A program made the position numbers and the translations under genes. A model generated the notes under the pieces. That model was not told where the DNA came from, made no database searches, and was given only the letters and a program-made list of their open reading frames with translations. From Spirosoma montaniterrae (lineage in GTDB: Bacteria > Bacteroidota > Bacteroidia > Cytophagales > Spirosomataceae), in contig NZ_CP014263.1 of assembly GCF_001988955.1 (NCBI RefSeq), positions 5,206,501-5,270,500 on the forward strand: a stretch of 64,000 nt of DNA, given 5' to 3'. Below are positions 9,841 to 19,019 of the stretch, one piece after another; position 1 is the first letter of the stretch, and every line of letters starts with the position of its first letter.

Positions 9841-9967
9841 ACAGTTGGTTACAGTGTGGGTACGAACTAAAAATTATACCCTATTGCAAAGGTAGTGTTA
9901 TTGCCCTTGTTTTTGAACAAAACCAAGATGCAACGGCCAGAAATGTCTGTAAAAACAGTGACTTGTA

Positions 9968-9998
9968 TTGGTTTTCCGATTGACTTTCAGTAATTTTG
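9968..9998 (+). promoter_or_regulatory. Putative promoter of fusA (Bacteroidota type)
   Basis: TTG at 9968-9970 lies 20 bases before TAATTTTG at 9991-9998, which matches the Bacteroidota -7 consensus TAnnTTTG. The fusA ATG is about 90 bases downstream, which leaves a moderate leader. The 249-base gap holds no other clear signal. Confidence 0.5.
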
Positions 9999-10089
9999 CG
10001 ACCTGATTTGAGGGGGTGCCGTTTGGGGCGAACTTAGCGGTGCCTGTTGCCTGTTATTGAATTACATAACTTTTGTATAAAACAAGCTA

Positions 10090-12210
10090 ATGGCTCGCGA
10101 TTTATCGTTCACGAGAAACATCGGTATCGCTGCTCACATTGATGCGGGCAAGACGACAACAACCGAACGTATCCTTTATTACGCTGGCGTAAGCCACAAA
10201 ATCGGTGAGGTACACGACGGTGCCGCCACCATGGACTGGATGGAGCAGGAGCAGGAGCGTGGTATTACCATTACCTCGGCTGCTACTACTGTTGACTGGA
10301 CCTACCGCGACCAGAAATACCACATCAACATCATCGATACCCCCGGCCACGTTGACTTCACAGTTGAGGTAAACCGTTCGCTGCGCGTTCTCGACGGACT
10401 GGTATTTCTGTTCTCTGCCGTTGATGGCGTTGAGCCGCAGTCAGAAACCAACTGGCGCCTGGCTAACAACTATAACGTTGCCCGCTTAGGCTTCGTAAAC
10501 AAAATGGACCGGTCGGGTGCCGATTTCCTGAACGTGTGTAAGCAGGTGAAGGAAATGCTCGGTTCGTATGCTGTGCCCCTTCAGTTGCCCATCGGCGAAG
10601 AAGACAATTTCAAAGGCGTAGTTGACTTGGTGAACTTCCGGGGTATTGTCTGGAACGAGTCGGATAAAGGCATGACCTTTACCGAAGTCCCCATTCCCGA
10701 CGATATGCTGGATGAAGCAACCGAATGGCGCGAAAAACTCCTCGAAGCCGTTGCCGAATTCGACGACAGCCTGATGGAGAAATACTTTGAAGACCCTGAA
10801 TCTATCTCGGAAGACGAAATTCTGGCGGCCCTGCGGAAAGCAACCATCGCCATGAAAATCGTTCCGATGCTGTGCGGTTCGTCGTTCAAAAACAAAGGCG
10901 TGCAAACCATGCTCGACTATGTGATGGCCCTGCTGCCTTCACCGATGGACAAGGAGAGCATCAAAGGTACCAACCCGAACACGGGCGAAGAAATTTCGCG
11001 TAAACCCAGTGTTAGCGAGCCATTTGCGGCTTTGGCGTTCAAAATTGCCACTGACCCCTACGTGGGCCGCTTGTGCTTCATTCGCTCGTACTCAGGTACG
11101 CTGGAGTCAGGCTCGTATGTTCTGAACAACCGGTCGGGCAACAAAGAGCGTATCTCGCGGATTTTCCAGATGCACGCCAACAAGCAAAACCAGATCGAGC
11201 GTCTGGAAGCGGGCGACATTGGTGCTGTGGTTGGTTTCAAAGACATCAAAACCGGCGATACGCTGTCGGATGAGAAGAACCCGATTGTACTGGAGTCGAT
11301 GGTATTCCCCGACCCCGTTATCGGTTATGCTATCGAGCCGAAGAAAACGGCTGACCAGGATAACTTCTCGAAGGCTATCGGTAAACTGATCGAAGAAGAC
11401 CCAACCCTGAAAGTTGAGTCGAACGAAGAAACCGGTCAGACCATCATCCGGGGTATGGGTGAGCTTCACCTCGAAATTATCATCGACCGGATGCGTCGGG
11501 AGTTCAAGGTAGAAGTAAACCAGGGTGCGCCACAGGTTGCCTACAAAGAGGTGCTAACCAAGCAGGTAGAGGGACACCGTGAAGTATACAAGAAGCAAAC
11601 GGGTGGTCGCGGTAAATTTGCCGACATCGTGTTTGACCTCGGTCCCCGCGATCCTGAAGAAGACGGTTCGGTTAAGCCGGGTCTGCAATTCGTGAATGCT
11701 ATTGTGGGTGGTGTGATTCCGAAAGAATTCATCCAGCCGGTTGCTAAAGGTTTTGAAGAGTCGCTGAAAAACGGCCCGTTGGCTGGCTTCCCGCTCGAAA
11801 GCATGAAAGTGCGGCTGTTCCACGGTTCGTACCACGACGTTGACTCCGATTCGTTGTCGTTTGAACTGGCGGCCCGGATTGGCTTCAAAGAAGCCGCTCG
11901 TCAGGCTGGTCCGAAACTGCTCGAACCAATTATGGCCGTTGAAGTACTGACGCCGGAAGAATACACCGGTCCGATCACGGGCGACCTAAACCGCCGTCGG
12001 GGCGTGATGAAAGGCATGGACTCGAAGGCCGGTTCGCAGGTTATCAAAGCCGACGTACCGCTGTCTGAACTGTTCGGCTACGTGACGGACCTCCGCACGA
12101 TGTCGTCGGGTCGGGCTACGGCTAACCTGACGTTCTCGCACTACGAAATCGTGCCGCAGAACATTGCCGACACGGTAGTAGCGAAAGAAAAAGGTACAAT
12201 AAAGGCGTAA
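10090..12210 (+). CDS. fusA: Translation elongation factor G
   Basis: A 706-residue EF-G, normal length. The G1 motif is [10 protein letters not shown] (15-24), G3 is DTPGHVDF, and G4 is NKMD. Domains II to V follow, including the domain IV stretch GGRGKFADI and the domain V end [15 protein letters not shown]. It drives ribosomal translocation using GTP. The ribosomal str-operon neighbours (rpsL, rpsG, tuf) are absent here, so this is a separate fusA locus, possibly one of two paralogues. An IS element starts 21 bases after the stop codon. Confidence 0.97.
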   Translation: MARDLSFTRNIGIAAHIDAGKTTTTERILYYAGVSHKIGEVHDGAATMDWMEQEQERGITITSAATTVDWTYRDQKYHINIIDTPGHVDFTVEVNRSLRVLDGLVFLFSAVDGVEPQSETNWRLANNYNVARLGFVNKMDRSGADFLNVCKQVKEMLGSYAVPLQLPIGEEDNFKGVVDLVNFRGIVWNESDKGMTFTEVPIPDDMLDEATEWREKLLEAVAEFDDSLMEKYFEDPESISEDEILAALRKATIAMKIVPMLCGSSFKNKGVQTMLDYVMALLPSPMDKESIKGTNPNTGEEISRKPSVSEPFAALAFKIATDPYVGRLCFIRSYSGTLESGSYVLNNRSGNKERISRIFQMHANKQNQIERLEAGDIGAVVGFKDIKTGDTLSDEKNPIVLESMVFPDPVIGYAIEPKKTADQDNFSKAIGKLIEEDPTLKVESNEETGQTIIRGMGELHLEIIIDRMRREFKVEVNQGAPQVAYKEVLTKQVEGHREVYKKQTGGRGKFADIVFDLGPRDPEEDGSVKPGLQFVNAIVGGVIPKEFIQPVAKGFEESLKNGPLAGFPLESMKVRLFHGSYHDVDSDSLSFELAARIGFKEAARQAGPKLLEPIMAVEVLTPEEYTGPITGDLNRRRGVMKGMDSKAGSQVIKADVPLSELFGYVTDLRTMSSGRATANLTFSHYEIVPQNIADTVVAKEKGTIKA

Positions 12211-12273
12211 TTGCCTGAACAAATAGATACCAACATGAGTCATCCCGAATTTTAGGGACACTCTGAAAAAAGA

Positions 12274-12332
12274 ACCTCCTTTCTTAGCTTTGAGCATCAC
12301 CACAACGCCAAAGCCAGAAAGGAGGTCTTTTT
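12274..12332 (+). promoter_or_regulatory. Hairpin that hides the transposase ribosome-binding site
   Basis: ACCTCCTTTCT (12274-12284) is exactly complementary to AGAAAGGAGGT (12316-12326), and GCTTTG (12287-12292) pairs with CAAAGC (12309-12314). The right arm contains AAGGAGGT, an unusually strong Shine-Dalgarno sequence 7 bases before the ATG at 12334. A run of six T follows the stem. Folding would block translation from read-through transcripts, as known for several IS elements, and may also terminate them. Confidence 0.75.
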
Positions 12333-12333
12333 T

Positions 12334-13680
12334 ATGGCAACGCCATGCACACAAAATAACAATACGACGCGCGTAAAGTCAACCGCGAATGACTTTCTAC
12401 AAGCCCGAATACAGCACTATCTCCAACCCATTCAAGACCAGCTACTCCAGCAAATCGACAAGCGACTCGTAGCTACCTTTGCGACCTTGTTTAGCAGCAT
12501 TCTGCTCTTTCGTAACACGAAGATGGGACTGCTACTGAGTGAGTTAGGAGGCTATATCGCTGGGCATGCCCACGCCCCGGCAGGTACCAAACGCCTAAGC
12601 AACCTCTTACGATGCGCCTATTGGGACGCTGCTGTTATCGAGGAGTTTTTCTGGGCCAAGACCCAACGACGCATTGCCCAACTGGCGACTATGGGCAAAC
12701 GGCCTTTGCTGGTGTGGGATGATAGTCGCATCGAGAAGCCAGAAAGTTGGTTTGTCGAAGGACTTTGTTCAGTCGAAAGTAGCAAGGGGAAACGACTCAC
12801 CAAGATCAAGAAAGGCTTCTACAAGCCCCCTTCAGCCCGCATCTGCGTGCCGGGCTTTCACTGGACGGGTGTATTACTGGCCGCGCTGGGCGAAACACCC
12901 AGTGTGTGCCAGATGAGTTGGTGGACGACGCGGGGCAAGCATAAAGAGGTGGGTACCAACATCATGTTCCGTCTGCTTAGGCAGTTACAGGCCCATCTGC
13001 CAGCTTCCGTGCTGCATGTGCTGGATCGGGGCTATGCCAGTAGCTGGACGATTGAGTGGATGAGCCACTTCAAACAGGACTTTCTGGTGCGCTGGAAAAA
13101 GAATCACCTACTGACTCACGGCGAAAAAGGCACCAAACAGACCCATCTGCTGGCCCGTAGTTGTGCGCCCCAGAGCCGTAAGCTCCTGCGCGACAAGGAA
13201 CGTAAGATTACCAAACAGGTCAGTGTGGGTTGGCTGGCCGTTCGTCATGCGGAGCATGAGCTATTGCCTTTATGGTTGCTGGTGGTCCGGGATCGCAGGC
13301 ATCAGCAACCGCCCATGTACCTGCTCACATCCGTACCCGTCCGGGATGTGCATCAGGCTTGGCTACTGGTACACAGTTACATGCACCGTTGGCAGATTGA
13401 ACAGGCTTTTCGAGCGGGCAAGGCCGAGTTCGGCCTGGAGTCGCCCCGGCTGTGGTTCTGGGAGAACCGGCTAAAGCTGTTGGGCATAGTCAGTTTAGTG
13501 TATGACTTTCTGTTATCGCTGTTACGCCACTGGCCGGATTGGATACCCCTATTTTTGAAACGGTGGGTACCCCGAACAGGCAATCGGCACCGATGCTCGT
13601 CGGTGCCGATTTACAGACTGCGGTTAGCCATCTCAAACGCTTTAATGGTGGCCTTCGCCCTCACTCAAAATTCGGGATGA
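12334..13680 (+). CDS. IS4-family transposase
   Basis: A 448-residue DDE transposase. The first acidic residue is in LLVWDDSRIEKP, the second in VLDRGYAS, and the third in the YREK signature YxxRxxxExxxxxxK (YMHRWQIEQAFRAGK), which defines the IS4 group. The reading frame is intact, so the element may be active. Its last six codons and stop lie inside the right inverted repeat. The start ATG directly follows the hairpin-occluded Shine-Dalgarno sequence. Confidence 0.93.
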   Translation: MATPCTQNNNTTRVKSTANDFLQARIQHYLQPIQDQLLQQIDKRLVATFATLFSSILLFRNTKMGLLLSELGGYIAGHAHAPAGTKRLSNLLRCAYWDAAVIEEFFWAKTQRRIAQLATMGKRPLLVWDDSRIEKPESWFVEGLCSVESSKGKRLTKIKKGFYKPPSARICVPGFHWTGVLLAALGETPSVCQMSWWTTRGKHKEVGTNIMFRLLRQLQAHLPASVLHVLDRGYASSWTIEWMSHFKQDFLVRWKKNHLLTHGEKGTKQTHLLARSCAPQSRKLLRDKERKITKQVSVGWLAVRHAEHELLPLWLLVVRDRRHQQPPMYLLTSVPVRDVHQAWLLVHSYMHRWQIEQAFRAGKAEFGLESPRLWFWENRLKLLGIVSLVYDFLLSLLRHWPDWIPLFLKRWVPRTGNRHRCSSVPIYRLRLAISNALMVAFALTQNSG

Positions 13681-13746
13681 CTCATGTTTATGTTTTGAAC
13701 TTTTGCGCTCGGCTGTGTAGTTTAGCAGGAGTAAAATTCAATAGCG

Positions 13747-13992
13747 ATGAACGTTCAGTATATTTCTAATCAGCAGGGTAAGCGCACGGCGGTGGTGGTG
13801 CCGATTAAGGAATGGAATAAAATAAAAAAGAAGCTGGATTTGCCCGACGATGAATCCGTTGCTGACGAAGACGTACAGTTGACGAAAGAGCAGCTAATCG
13901 CTGATGTGAAAGAGGCTTTGGAAGAGGTAAAATTGCACAAGCAGGGGAAAATTAAGTTGCAGTCATTAGACGAATTCTTGAATGAATTATAG
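13747..13992 (+). CDS. Type II toxin-antitoxin system antitoxin
   Basis: An 81-residue protein that opens MNVQYISNQQGKRTAVVVPI followed by an EWNKIKKKL helix, the usual form of a small Bacteroidota antitoxin paired with RelE/ParE toxins. The acidic C-terminal half (DDESVADEDVQLTKEQL onward) would be the toxin-binding tail. It overlaps the next frame by 11 bases, which fits translational coupling. The partner toxin is broken, so this antitoxin is probably an orphan remnant. It begins 58 bases after the end of the IS element. Confidence 0.75.
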   Translation: MNVQYISNQQGKRTAVVVPIKEWNKIKKKLDLPDDESVADEDVQLTKEQLIADVKEALEEVKLHKQGKIKLQSLDEFLNEL

Positions 13993-14202
13993 AGTTATTA
14001 CCTCAGATTCGTTTCGGCGTAAAGCGAAACCGTTAGCTAAAAAGTATCCCTCGCTAAAATCAGAGTTAGCTAAGTTAGGTAAAACGATTGCTGAAAACCC
14101 AACCCAGGGTACTGCGCTTGGTAGGAGTTGCTACATAATTTGGTTATCTATCAAAACAAGCGGGGCGGTGCCCGCGTGATTACTTATAAAGGAAACTGTT
14201 AA
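13982..14202 (+). pseudogene. RelE/ParE-type toxin remnant (frameshifted and shortened)
   Basis: The frame starts with MNYRVITSDSFRRKAKPLAKKYPSL and continues GKTIAENPTQGTALG, the typical N-terminal half of a RelE-like toxin. After codon 57 the frame is lost. Restoring one A to the run at 14153-14156 recovers KRGGARVITY, the expected strand of the toxin core, in the other frame. Even then a stop comes at 14200-14202, several strands short of a normal toxin of about 95-110 residues. It therefore carries two lesions and should be inactive. Damage to the toxin next to an intact antitoxin is a common decay path. Confidence 0.7.
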
Positions 14203-14315
14203 ATATTCATAATAATCAAATAGTGATACTTTAGTTATCCATCGCTCCGCCATATTTGTCTCATCATCTGTTATCACTTTTCCTGAAAGTTAATTTTTCT
14301 TAACCGTGTTTTATA

Positions 14316-14356
14316 TACGAATTTTTTCGTACATCTTTACTACGAAATGTTTCGTA
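14316..14356. promoter_or_regulatory. Tandem operator-like palindromes upstream of TonB receptor
   Basis: Two copies of TACGAA-N4-TTCGTA lie at 14316-14331 and 14341-14356, with centres 25 bases apart. They are 65 bases before the start of the TonB receptor gene at 14421. Two identical dyads near a promoter region suggest binding by a dimeric repressor. The regulator is not in this window. The surrounding 240 bases are AT-rich and show no other gene. Confidence 0.6.
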
Positions 14357-14420
14357 TGCAACGAACGTATCTCAAGTTGCATCTACTGGTTACGCGCTAA
14401 ACCTATCTTTTCGCGATTTC

Positions 14421-16871
14421 ATGAAAAAGCTTTTCTTCTTCATTTGTCTGCTGGCACTCCCTGGACTATTATGGGGGCAAATCAACCCAGCAACGGGCCG
14501 TATCAGCGGCACTATCATCGACTCGCTCGGTGCGAAACCTGTGCCGTTTGCGACGGTAGCCCTGCAATTGCCAGACGGCAAAGTAATGATGGGGAAAACA
14601 ACCACAGAAGCGGGTACGTTTCTGTTTGATAATGTTGCCAATGGCACTTATCAATTGGCTCTTTCGTTGGTTGGCTATCAGGCCAAAACGCTCAAAAACA
14701 TCATATTAACTACCGATAAACCAGCCTTCGACGCAGGTACTATCCAGCTATCAGCCGATGCCAAAACGCTGAACGAAGTAAACGTAGCCGGTCAGAAATC
14801 GCTGGTAGAAGACAAAGGCGACCGCCTGGTGTATAATGCTGAAAAAGACATCAGCAACGCGGGCGGCACCGCCGTAGACGTGTTGCGAAAAGTGCCGACG
14901 CTCACGGTCGATCTGAATGGTAACGTGACGATGCGTGGTAATAGCAATCTGAAGGTCCTGATTAACGGCAAACCGTCGGCGATGATGGCGCGAAACTTAG
15001 CCGACGCGCTTCGGCAAATGCCCGCCAACACTATAAAGTCGGTAGAAGTTATCACCAGTCCGGGCGCGAAGTACGATGCTGAAGGGGCTGCCGGGGTCAT
15101 CAACATTATTACCAAAAAGGCATTGCAGGGCTTCAACGGATCGGTAAACGCCACAGGGGGTAATTTCAATAATTCGGTGGGCACAAACCTGAATCTGAAA
15201 AAGAAGAAAGTTGGCGTTTCGTTATCGGCCAATATGTATAACTACCGCAACATTGCCGAAAGCATTTCGCGCCGAACCAGTTTGCAGGCCGGCGTACCCA
15301 CCAGTTTGCTAACGCAGCAAAACGAGCAGGATAACTGGGGCGTGGGTGGTTATGGCGAAATGAGTGCCGACTACGATTTCGACAGCACGAGCCGACTCAA
15401 CTTCGCGGCCAACGTCTGGGGTGGGAATTTCCCGAACAATTCAGTATCCGTAGTTCGGTTAACCGACCCGGCAGGGGTTGAGCGTCAGGCGTTTCGCAAC
15501 GATATTCGGTTCCGTAATCCGTATGGCAACGGGCAACTGGATTTGGGCTATACCAAGACGTTTAAAAAGCCCGAAGGCGCGTCAGCTAACCGGGAGTTTT
15601 CGCTGCTGACGCAGTATAGCCGAATGCCCGACAACTATTTCTACGATACCGACCGCTACGCCATCACAGGTGAACTGCTCATTTACCGCGAACGCAGCAC
15701 CAACTACAGCCGTAACAAAGAATATACCATACAGGCCGATTATACACACCCGCTTGCCGTGCGCGGCCCCAACGACACGGCTACGTACACAATTGAACTC
15801 GGCGCGAAAACCATTCTGCGCGACATTGGCAGCGAGTTTCGGGTCGACCAATCTGCCGATGGGCAGGGACCGTTTGTGCCGAACCCGGCCCTCTCCAACG
15901 ATTTTGCTTACACGCAGGTGATTTATTCGGGTTATACCTCGCTGCGGATGGAAACCAAACGCGGCTGGACGCTGAACGCCGGGGCGCGGCTGGAACATAC
16001 GGGTATTCGGGCCAATTTCATCACAACTGATACGCGTTTCACAACCGATTATCAGAACCTGATTCCGAGCGTAACGGTATCGAAGAAAGTAAAAGAGAAC
16101 ACGCTGAAAATCAGTTATACGCAACGCATCACGCGCCCGCTCATCTGGTATCTGAATCCGTGGGTAAACGCGGCTGACCCGCAGAACATTCAGGTGGGCA
16201 ATCCCTTTCTGAATCCTGAATTGACGCACAGTACGGAGTTCTCGCACAGTTTATCGACCAAAAAAGGACTGTCTGTAAACTCGTCGCTCTACTGGCGGCA
16301 GACCGATAACGCGATAGAATACCTCGCGACGGTGGATGCCAACGGTGTTTCGACCAATAGTCCGCAAAATATTGCCCAGCGTAAAGCCTTCGGTCTGAAC
16401 GTGAACCTGTCGGGGCAACCCAACAAAAACTGGAACCTGAGCGGGGGAATCGACGGGCGATACGTGTATCTGAATAGCCCGACGCTGCAACAAAGCAATA
16501 GCGGCTTGATTGGGAATTTCAATCTGAACAGTACCTACAAACTCCCCAAAAATTACACGCTTCAGGTGAACGGTAACTACGGAACCGGCTGGGTGTCGCT
16601 GCAGGGTACGTCGACGGGCTGGTTATGGTACGGTATTTCGGGCAAGCGCGAGTTCTGGGATAAAAAAGCCAGCCTGACACTTGCCCTGAATAACCCATTC
16701 GCCCGGAGTTTTACGCAAACTAACCGGCAGGAAGCTCCCACGTTTGTGGCTGAGAGCCAGTGGACAATCATCAACCGTTCGGCTCGCCTGACGTTTGAGT
16801 GGCGATTCGGGCAGATGACCGCCGGGGGCAAACAAAGCAAAAAAATCAGCAACGACGACCGGGGGCGTTAA
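14421..16871 (+). CDS. TonB-dependent receptor / outer-membrane beta-barrel protein
   Basis: An 816-residue outer-membrane protein. A signal peptide covers residues 1-19 (MKKLFFFICLLALPGLLWG). A carboxypeptidase-regulatory-like beta-sandwich spans about 24-108, and a plug domain about 120-240 (VDVLRKVPTLTVDLNGNVTMRG, then VEVITSPGAKYDAEGAAGVINI). The rest is a beta-barrel of the OMP_b-brl_3 type with many aromatic-ended strands. No TonB box can be pinned down. The ligand is unknown. The gene stands alone behind two operator-like palindromes, so it is probably repressible. It converges on a nucleoside hydrolase gene, and both stop codons lie in one hairpin. Confidence 0.9.
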   Translation: MKKLFFFICLLALPGLLWGQINPATGRISGTIIDSLGAKPVPFATVALQLPDGKVMMGKTTTEAGTFLFDNVANGTYQLALSLVGYQAKTLKNIILTTDKPAFDAGTIQLSADAKTLNEVNVAGQKSLVEDKGDRLVYNAEKDISNAGGTAVDVLRKVPTLTVDLNGNVTMRGNSNLKVLINGKPSAMMARNLADALRQMPANTIKSVEVITSPGAKYDAEGAAGVINIITKKALQGFNGSVNATGGNFNNSVGTNLNLKKKKVGVSLSANMYNYRNIAESISRRTSLQAGVPTSLLTQQNEQDNWGVGGYGEMSADYDFDSTSRLNFAANVWGGNFPNNSVSVVRLTDPAGVERQAFRNDIRFRNPYGNGQLDLGYTKTFKKPEGASANREFSLLTQYSRMPDNYFYDTDRYAITGELLIYRERSTNYSRNKEYTIQADYTHPLAVRGPNDTATYTIELGAKTILRDIGSEFRVDQSADGQGPFVPNPALSNDFAYTQVIYSGYTSLRMETKRGWTLNAGARLEHTGIRANFITTDTRFTTDYQNLIPSVTVSKKVKENTLKISYTQRITRPLIWYLNPWVNAADPQNIQVGNPFLNPELTHSTEFSHSLSTKKGLSVNSSLYWRQTDNAIEYLATVDANGVSTNSPQNIAQRKAFGLNVNLSGQPNKNWNLSGGIDGRYVYLNSPTLQQSNSGLIGNFNLNSTYKLPKNYTLQVNGNYGTGWVSLQGTSTGWLWYGISGKREFWDKKASLTLALNNPFARSFTQTNRQEAPTFVAESQWTIINRSARLTFEWRFGQMTAGGKQSKKISNDDRGR

Positions 16872-16917
16872 CTTCCATAAGGGGACGACTTAAGTCGCCC
16901 GCTTACGGAAGTTAACG
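16866..16917. terminator. Shared hairpin at convergent gene ends
   Basis: CGTTAACTTCC (16866-16876) and GGAAGTTAACG (16907-16917) are perfect 11-base arms, with further pairing in the centre. The TonB receptor stop TAA is at 16869-16871, and the reverse-strand TAA of the nucleoside hydrolase is at 16912-16914. Both genes therefore end in the same CGT-TAA words inside the arms. It probably acts as a bidirectional terminator, although no long T run is present. Confidence 0.6.
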
Positions 16918-17877
16918 TTTCTGGGCCGATGCCCGCTTCAAATCCTCAAGCAAAATCTCTTCAAAGCCGGGCAGGGTTTTGTAAGCATAGACGGCCCGCC
17001 ATTTTGTGTCTTTGTAGTCATACGACACTTCCAGATACGGCTTATCGCCGGGCGCACCGGCATCGTTTCGGCGGGTGTTGATGCGTACCGGAATGTCGCG
17101 GTAGTATTTGAAATAGTTGGGGTGGGTGAGGTAGCCGAGGGGCGTGGTGTCCCACGGTACAAACCCGTCGACGCCGAACAGTTGCTGGTTAAACCGCATC
17201 CAGGGACGCAGGTGGTCGTACACCCATTGATCGGCGGTATGTTTATTGTTCAGAAAGTCGATGTCTGTATCGCCCAGCAGCATATACACGCTACATTCGT
17301 AACCCGACAGTACCACCCGAATGCCCGCATCGAACAGCACCCGAAACGCATCGGGGTTCATCTCGAAATTGTAATCGCCCACACTCAGTTTTTCTAAGCC
17401 CGGCTTAAACGGTAGCCCCGGCGTTCGGCCCGCGCAGACAACTACTTCCTCAATCTGTGGAATCAGTTCGGGATGGTTTTTTACTACTGTAGCCACGTTC
17501 GTGACGGGGCCGATTGCCAGAATGGGCAGTTTTTCGGTTCGTAACGCAGCCGCCAACGCCCGGCTGGCATCTGTTTCGGTGCCGATGTCTTTGGCCGTCT
17601 CCGAGCCGCGATACAGCGGAATAGTGCGCCCGGTGCGGTTATACCAGCCGAGTAATTTCTGTGTCACGTCGTAGCCATACTGACCGGGTGCCACCGTGCT
17701 GATGCCCACCAGGTCAATTTTGTCGGGATGTTGCAAAGCCATGATGAGTGCGATGGCATCATCGACTTCGCGGGGCGTTTTGTCTTTCATACCGATCATA
17801 ATATCGGTATCGAACCATACCCGGCGTGGCTGGGCAATGGCGAACGTTGAGAGCAGGAGCAGAAATAGAATTTTCAT
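16912..17877 (-). CDS. Nucleoside hydrolase, exported
   Basis: About 321 residues from the chosen start. The ATG at 17877 gives a clear signal peptide (MKILFLLLLSTFAIAQ). A longer frame exists, but its 19 extra codons are encoded by a palindromic repeat and are not protein-like. The mature enzyme opens with WFDTDIMIGMKDKTPREVDDAIAL, the DxDxxxxxDD calcium-site motif of inosine/uridine-preferring hydrolases in modified form. It should release ribose from nucleosides in the periplasm. The C-terminal region is shorter than in E. coli enzymes. It lies 75 bases downstream of an MTR-kinase-like gene on the same strand, but a long palindrome separates them. Confidence 0.85.
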   Translation of the reverse strand: MKILFLLLLSTFAIAQPRRVWFDTDIMIGMKDKTPREVDDAIALIMALQHPDKIDLVGISTVAPGQYGYDVTQKLLGWYNRTGRTIPLYRGSETAKDIGTETDASRALAAALRTEKLPILAIGPVTNVATVVKNHPELIPQIEEVVVCAGRTPGLPFKPGLEKLSVGDYNFEMNPDAFRVLFDAGIRVVLSGYECSVYMLLGDTDIDFLNNKHTADQWVYDHLRPWMRFNQQLFGVDGFVPWDTTPLGYLTHPNYFKYYRDIPVRINTRRNDAGAPGDKPYLEVSYDYKDTKWRAVYAYKTLPGFEEILLEDLKRASAQKR

Positions 17878-17880
17878 ACA

Positions 17881-17956
17881 GTAACGCGGGTGGAAACCCG
17901 CCCGGCTTAGAAAGCTTTTTGACTGATTTATCAAGGCGGGTTTCCACCCGCGTTAC
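17881..17956. repeat. Long palindrome, GTAACGCGGGTGG family, copy 1
   Basis: Perfect 22-base arms lie at 17881-17902 and 17935-17956. Each arm can also fold alone as GCGGG-TGGAAA-CCCGC. A related element is at 36097-36154, with paired base changes in the stem. The right arm supplies the TAA stop (17953-17955) of the upstream MTR-kinase-like gene, and the left arm ends 4 bases before the nucleoside hydrolase ATG. Confidence 0.9.
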
Positions 17957-18948
17957 AAAGATGAATGCGCTTTTTTGAGCAGTGCCTGCTTTGTTTCGAG
18001 CGATAAACTGAGCGGCAACTGCGCCAGGCCGATGAGCCGACGCATAATTTCGACACCGGTAAATTGTTGCCGCAGGCGGTCGTCAAAACCAGCCGGGCGT
18101 TCGTAGGCGGTCAGTACGGCGTCGATGAGGCTTGCTGGCTGTTCGGCCATCATCAGGTGGGCAATCAGTACGCCAAGATCAAATTCGGCAGGGCCATAGA
18201 AGCAAAATTCAGGGTCGATAATCTTCGTGCCGGTAGCCGTCTGGAGCCAGCTACCGGGGTAAAAATCACCGTGGAGCAGCGTCTGACCGTCAGCTAAATA
18301 CGTGTCGCCCAGGGCCGCTACGGTTTGTTTCAGGTCGGCGTTGCGTTTGTAGGACATGGCTACTGTCTGCAAACCAGGCTGGATGCTGTCGAGATCGAAA
18401 CCGTTGTCTTCCAGAAACGGGTAGTTAAAAATATGCTCGTGATTTAAGGATCGCATGGCCCGATTCGCAAAATTCGGGTCGGGTGCAGGGGCGCTGAAAT
18501 GGCCGTGCAAGGCCGATAGATAGGCCGCTAAATCGCGGGCTTCAACCTCGCTGAGCTCGCGGTCGGGTTGGTACAAAAACGTGTAGTCACTGGCCGTACC
18601 GAGGTCTTCGATTAGTAAAATATTAGTTGCTTCGTCTATATCCAGCAGTCGTGGCATTCGTTCCGATACGGCCCGAACGCCCTGTGTTCGCTGGTAAAAA
18701 CGGCCTTCGATAACGGCCCGGTCGGCGGGGGCGGCAATGGTTGGGTATTTTTCGACATAACCACGCGATTGCTTGATAATCAGCGTTCGGTCGGCGTGGT
18801 TTGGGGCGGTAATACGTAGCCGGAGGGTGTAATTCATGTTTCCTTCGCCCGGCTTCTCACTATGCGTAATGGTCTCGTTAAGGGCGAGCTGATTGCGTTC
18901 TCGCAGGTACTGCTGAATCTGCGCTGGTTGTTGACTATCTAACTGCAT
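17953..18948 (-). CDS. Phosphotransferase, methylthioribose-kinase-like
   Basis: About 331 residues from the ATG at 18948; an ATG at 18975 is also possible. The longer frame overlaps the next gene by over 100 bases and is unlikely. The protein has the aminoglycoside phosphotransferase/kinase fold. LIIKQSRGYVEKYP gives the ATP lysine, LLIEDLG the hinge, and HGDFYPGSW the catalytic loop. IIDPEFCFYGPAEFDLG is the DPE metal-binding motif in the form usual for methylthioribose kinase. A methionine-salvage role is plausible but unproven, since no mtnA or mtnN gene is adjacent. The stop codon lies in the palindrome at 17935-17956. Confidence 0.75.
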   Translation of the reverse strand: MQLDSQQPAQIQQYLRERNQLALNETITHSEKPGEGNMNYTLRLRITAPNHADRTLIIKQSRGYVEKYPTIAAPADRAVIEGRFYQRTQGVRAVSERMPRLLDIDEATNILLIEDLGTASDYTFLYQPDRELSEVEARDLAAYLSALHGHFSAPAPDPNFANRAMRSLNHEHIFNYPFLEDNGFDLDSIQPGLQTVAMSYKRNADLKQTVAALGDTYLADGQTLLHGDFYPGSWLQTATGTKIIDPEFCFYGPAEFDLGVLIAHLMMAEQPASLIDAVLTAYERPAGFDDRLRQQFTGVEIMRRLIGLAQLPLSLSLETKQALLKKAHSSL

Positions 18949-19019
18949 GAATTGTGTTGGTGATCGGATAAACATACGTTGGCTTTGCCCTCGTGGATTG
19001 GTGGAATGCGCCTGGCAAC

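Larger units (their letters stand above)
12232..13688 (+). mobile_element. Complete IS4-family insertion sequence
   Basis: Perfect 22-base terminal inverted repeats lie at 12232-12253 and 13667-13688; their core is CATGAGTCATCCCGAATTTT. They enclose one transposase gene and a leader hairpin, giving an element of about 1.46 kb. No target duplication of 8-12 bases can be found outside the repeats, so the insertion may be old or one flank may have been lost. The element separates fusA from a broken toxin-antitoxin pair. The right repeat overlaps the transposase stop codon. Confidence 0.9.

Noticed and set aside
12220..13700. Target-site duplication of the IS element
   Set aside because: The flanks outside the inverted repeats do not match over 8 to 12 bases, so no duplication can be claimed.
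17878..17934. N-terminal extension of the nucleoside hydrolase
   Set aside because: The extra codons are encoded by a palindromic repeat, and the internal ATG gives a proper signal peptide.
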